A stretch of 8,586 nt of DNA. It comes from an uncultured Lachnospiraceae bacterium (GTDB lineage Bacteria > Bacillota > Clostridia > Lachnospirales > Lachnospiraceae). The stretch spans positions 1-8,586 of the forward strand of contig CAJTSB010000060.1 in NCBI GenBank assembly GCA_910578825.1, read 5' to 3'. The translations under genes were made by a program, and so were the position numbers. The notes under the pieces are model-generated. The model saw only the letters and a list, made by a program, of their open reading frames with translations. It had not been told where the DNA came from and made no database searches. Below are positions 6,893 through 8,586 of this stretch, piece after piece (the first letter of the stretch is position 1; each line of letters starts with the position of its first letter).

Positions 6893-8397
6893 GGATTGTA
6901 ATTGTTGAGGATGAAATTGCAATTCGTGATGGATTGAAAAAGATGATAAGTGCGAATACATCGCACACGGTAATTGGAACCTGTAAGGACGGCCTCGAAG
7001 GAATTGCTTTTATCAGGGAACATCAGCCAGATCTGGTAATTACAGATATTCGTATGCATGAGATGAATGGTTTGGAAATGCTGGAACGTTTAAAAGAGCT
7101 GGGCGTGCAGATTTACAGTATCGTAATCAGCGGATACGCGGAATTTGAATATGCCAGAAAAGCATTAAGCCTTCAGGTGGAAGATTATTTGTTGAAACCT
7201 GTCTCCATTGACGCGCTTCAAAGAGCATTAGATAAGATTGAAAGCAAACATGTCGAGAGTAAATACCATATTGTTAAGAAACCAGAGAGTTATGTAAGAG
7301 AATATTTTTTTGGTACCATGGAAGAGCAGGAAGAGGCGAAACAGGCGTTAAATGGTATCTTAAAGGAAGAAAAGGATGAGATATACGGTATCATTATCGG
7401 TTATTTTGGAAGTCTGAAAAAGAAACAGTTAGAAGATATAGAATATCCACTGCGCAGCATCAAGCATCAGTTTCCGGAACTCTGTTTTCTGGATGCATGG
7501 GAGGAACACATAAGCTACCGGATTTTGATCGTAAAAGGGCATGTCGCACAGGTTCAGGCATTTGCAGATTCCTTCGATGAGAAGGCGAAATATGATTATC
7601 AGCAGCAGAAACGGGAAATCCCCTGGTGTATGAATACCTGTGACAGTATGGAAGACTGGAAAAGTTGTTTTGAGAAAGCCGAAAAGTTGCTTTCCGGTTA
7701 TTTTGCGAAAGGCAGTCATGGACTGTTGCGGGCAGAAAAATCCGCAGAAGAATCCATAAAGGAATTTAAATACCCCATTCAGATAGAACGAAAGATTTTG
7801 TCATCTCTTGAGAGTGGAAGATTTGAGGATATGAGCGCTGGTATAGATGAATTTTTAACGCAGACGATATCGGAAAAGTACGGAGCGGAAGAAATACGTT
7901 ATGGAGCCGTTAAGTTGATGACAAGAATGATGGACATTGCAAAAGAGATTAACCAGAAAGCGTTCGAAAGCCTTCGGGAAAAGGATTACCTGAAAGGTCT
8001 GTTTCTGGCATATACACAGACAGAATTTCGCGAAATACTCATGAAGTGTGGAAATACCATCTGCGATAGAAAGAAAAAAGAGAGTATCAGCAATTATACC
8101 ATCAGCCGTACCATCGAATACATTCGCACGCATTATCAGGAAGGAATCAGCCTGGAAAAGACAGCGGAAACATTAAATATTACTCCTGAATACCTCAGTA
8201 TGCTGTTTAAGCGGGAGATGGGCATGAATTTTTCCGTATTCCTGAAAGAATTTCGAATCAGCCATGCAAAACGTCTGCTGAAAAGAACAGATATGAAGAT
8301 TTATGAAGTTGCGCAGGAGTGCGGTTATAGCAATTCGAATTATTTTACAAAGGTATTTAAGGAAGTAACCGGAATTTCGCCGGCAGAATATCGGTGA
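6889..8397 (+). CDS. YesN-like response regulator with AraC-type DNA-binding domain
   Basis: Cytoplasmic transcription regulator of 502 residues, partner of the preceding kinase. The receiver domain (1-118) has the acidic pocket E7-D8, phosphoacceptor D53 (VITDIRM), switch S81 (VISGYAE) and K103 (LLKPVS). A middle region of about 280 residues, typical in length for YesN-like proteins, shows no motif I recognise. The C-terminal AraC/XylS domain (about 400-502) has its first helix-turn-helix near 421-446 (LEKTAETLNITPEYLSMLFK) and second near 471-492 (IYEVAQECGYSNSNYFTKVF), closing with GISPAEYR. I place the start at the ATG 6889, in the ATGA overlap with the kinase stop, preceded by AGGAAAAGG. 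The frame is open further upstream to 6793, but the extra 32 residues lie inside the kinase gene and would precede the MRIVIVEDE receiver start. No convincing terminator follows immediately. Targets are unknown; its own operon promoter is one candidate. Confidence 0.95.
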   Translation: MRIVIVEDEIAIRDGLKKMISANTSHTVIGTCKDGLEGIAFIREHQPDLVITDIRMHEMNGLEMLERLKELGVQIYSIVISGYAEFEYARKALSLQVEDYLLKPVSIDALQRALDKIESKHVESKYHIVKKPESYVREYFFGTMEEQEEAKQALNGILKEEKDEIYGIIIGYFGSLKKKQLEDIEYPLRSIKHQFPELCFLDAWEEHISYRILIVKGHVAQVQAFADSFDEKAKYDYQQQKREIPWCMNTCDSMEDWKSCFEKAEKLLSGYFAKGSHGLLRAEKSAEESIKEFKYPIQIERKILSSLESGRFEDMSAGIDEFLTQTISEKYGAEEIRYGAVKLMTRMMDIAKEINQKAFESLREKDYLKGLFLAYTQTEFREILMKCGNTICDRKKKESISNYTISRTIEYIRTHYQEGISLEKTAETLNITPEYLSMLFKREMGMNFSVFLKEFRISHAKRLLKRTDMKIYEVAQECGYSNSNYFTKVFKEVTGISPAEYR

Positions 8398-8586
8398 TAT
8401 GGGATCAATGCTGCGGAATGTGAATTTGGTTTAAAAAATGAAAGAAAGTATAAAAAATTACCATGGGAAAATGAGACGCCAGCCAATATAATCCTTTTAT
8501 AAGGGCGAAATTGCCCCTGTGAAAAATAATGAAGCATTCCTATAGAGAATGAAAATTGAACTTTGACAAAATAAAATCTCCCCGTA
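8398..8586. other. Non-coding stretch at the right edge
   Basis: These 189 AT-rich bases contain no gene I can support. They include a weak promoter-like pair (TTGGTT 8426-8431 and TATAAA 8449-8454, spacing 17), a short GGGC/GCCC hairpin (8503-8516) without a T-run on the + strand, a CATTC/GAATG inverted repeat (8535-8551), and a perfect TTGACA at 8563-8568 whose -10 element would fall at or beyond the window end. Confidence 0.5.

Noticed and set aside
8498..8516. Possible terminator after the response regulator
   Set aside because: The stem is only four GC pairs plus a mismatch, and no T-run follows on the + strand. It is also about 100 bases from the stop.

Overview
The window most likely comes from a gut-type member of the Firmicutes/Clostridia, probably Lachnospiraceae. 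Three things suggest this: moderate-to-low GC with strong AGGAGG-type ribosome binding sites; lysine-rich fibronectin-III-like C-terminal modules typical of secreted clostridial proteins; and a YesM/YesN-type two-component pair of the kind common in these genomes. The assignment rests on sequence style, not on a database match.

Layout, all genes on the + strand. At 1-405 is the 3' end of a gene for a secreted or surface protein. It is closed by a clear hairpin-plus-T-run terminator (472-505). A 306-base gap follows, holding that terminator, a 12-bp perfect palindrome and a plausible sigma-A promoter (587-615). From 712 to 8397 lie five genes in a row with no convincing terminator between them: an XpaC-family membrane protein (712-1914), a TelA/YaaN-family toxic-anion-resistance protein (1998-3140), a secreted zinc metalloprotease with an InlB-type repeat and a lysine-rich tail (3218-5053), a YesM-like sensor histidine kinase (5066-6892) and a YesN-like response regulator with an AraC-type DNA-binding domain (6889-8397). 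The last 189 bases hold no gene that I can support.

The xpaC-telA pair is a known conserved neighbourhood (xpaC-yaaN in Bacillus subtilis), associated with envelope or toxic-compound resistance. The kinase and regulator overlap by 4 bp and form a standard pair. Less ordinary is that the protease sits between the two pairs, 12 bases ahead of the kinase. The simplest reading is one envelope-related operon in which the two-component system senses something outside the cell and controls expression, perhaps of the protease and its own operon. This is inference from gene order and spacing. The protease family is only partly familiar to me, and its substrate cannot be read from the sequence. I see no CRISPR array, insertion sequence, tRNA or rRNA, and no strong evidence for an entirely new system.
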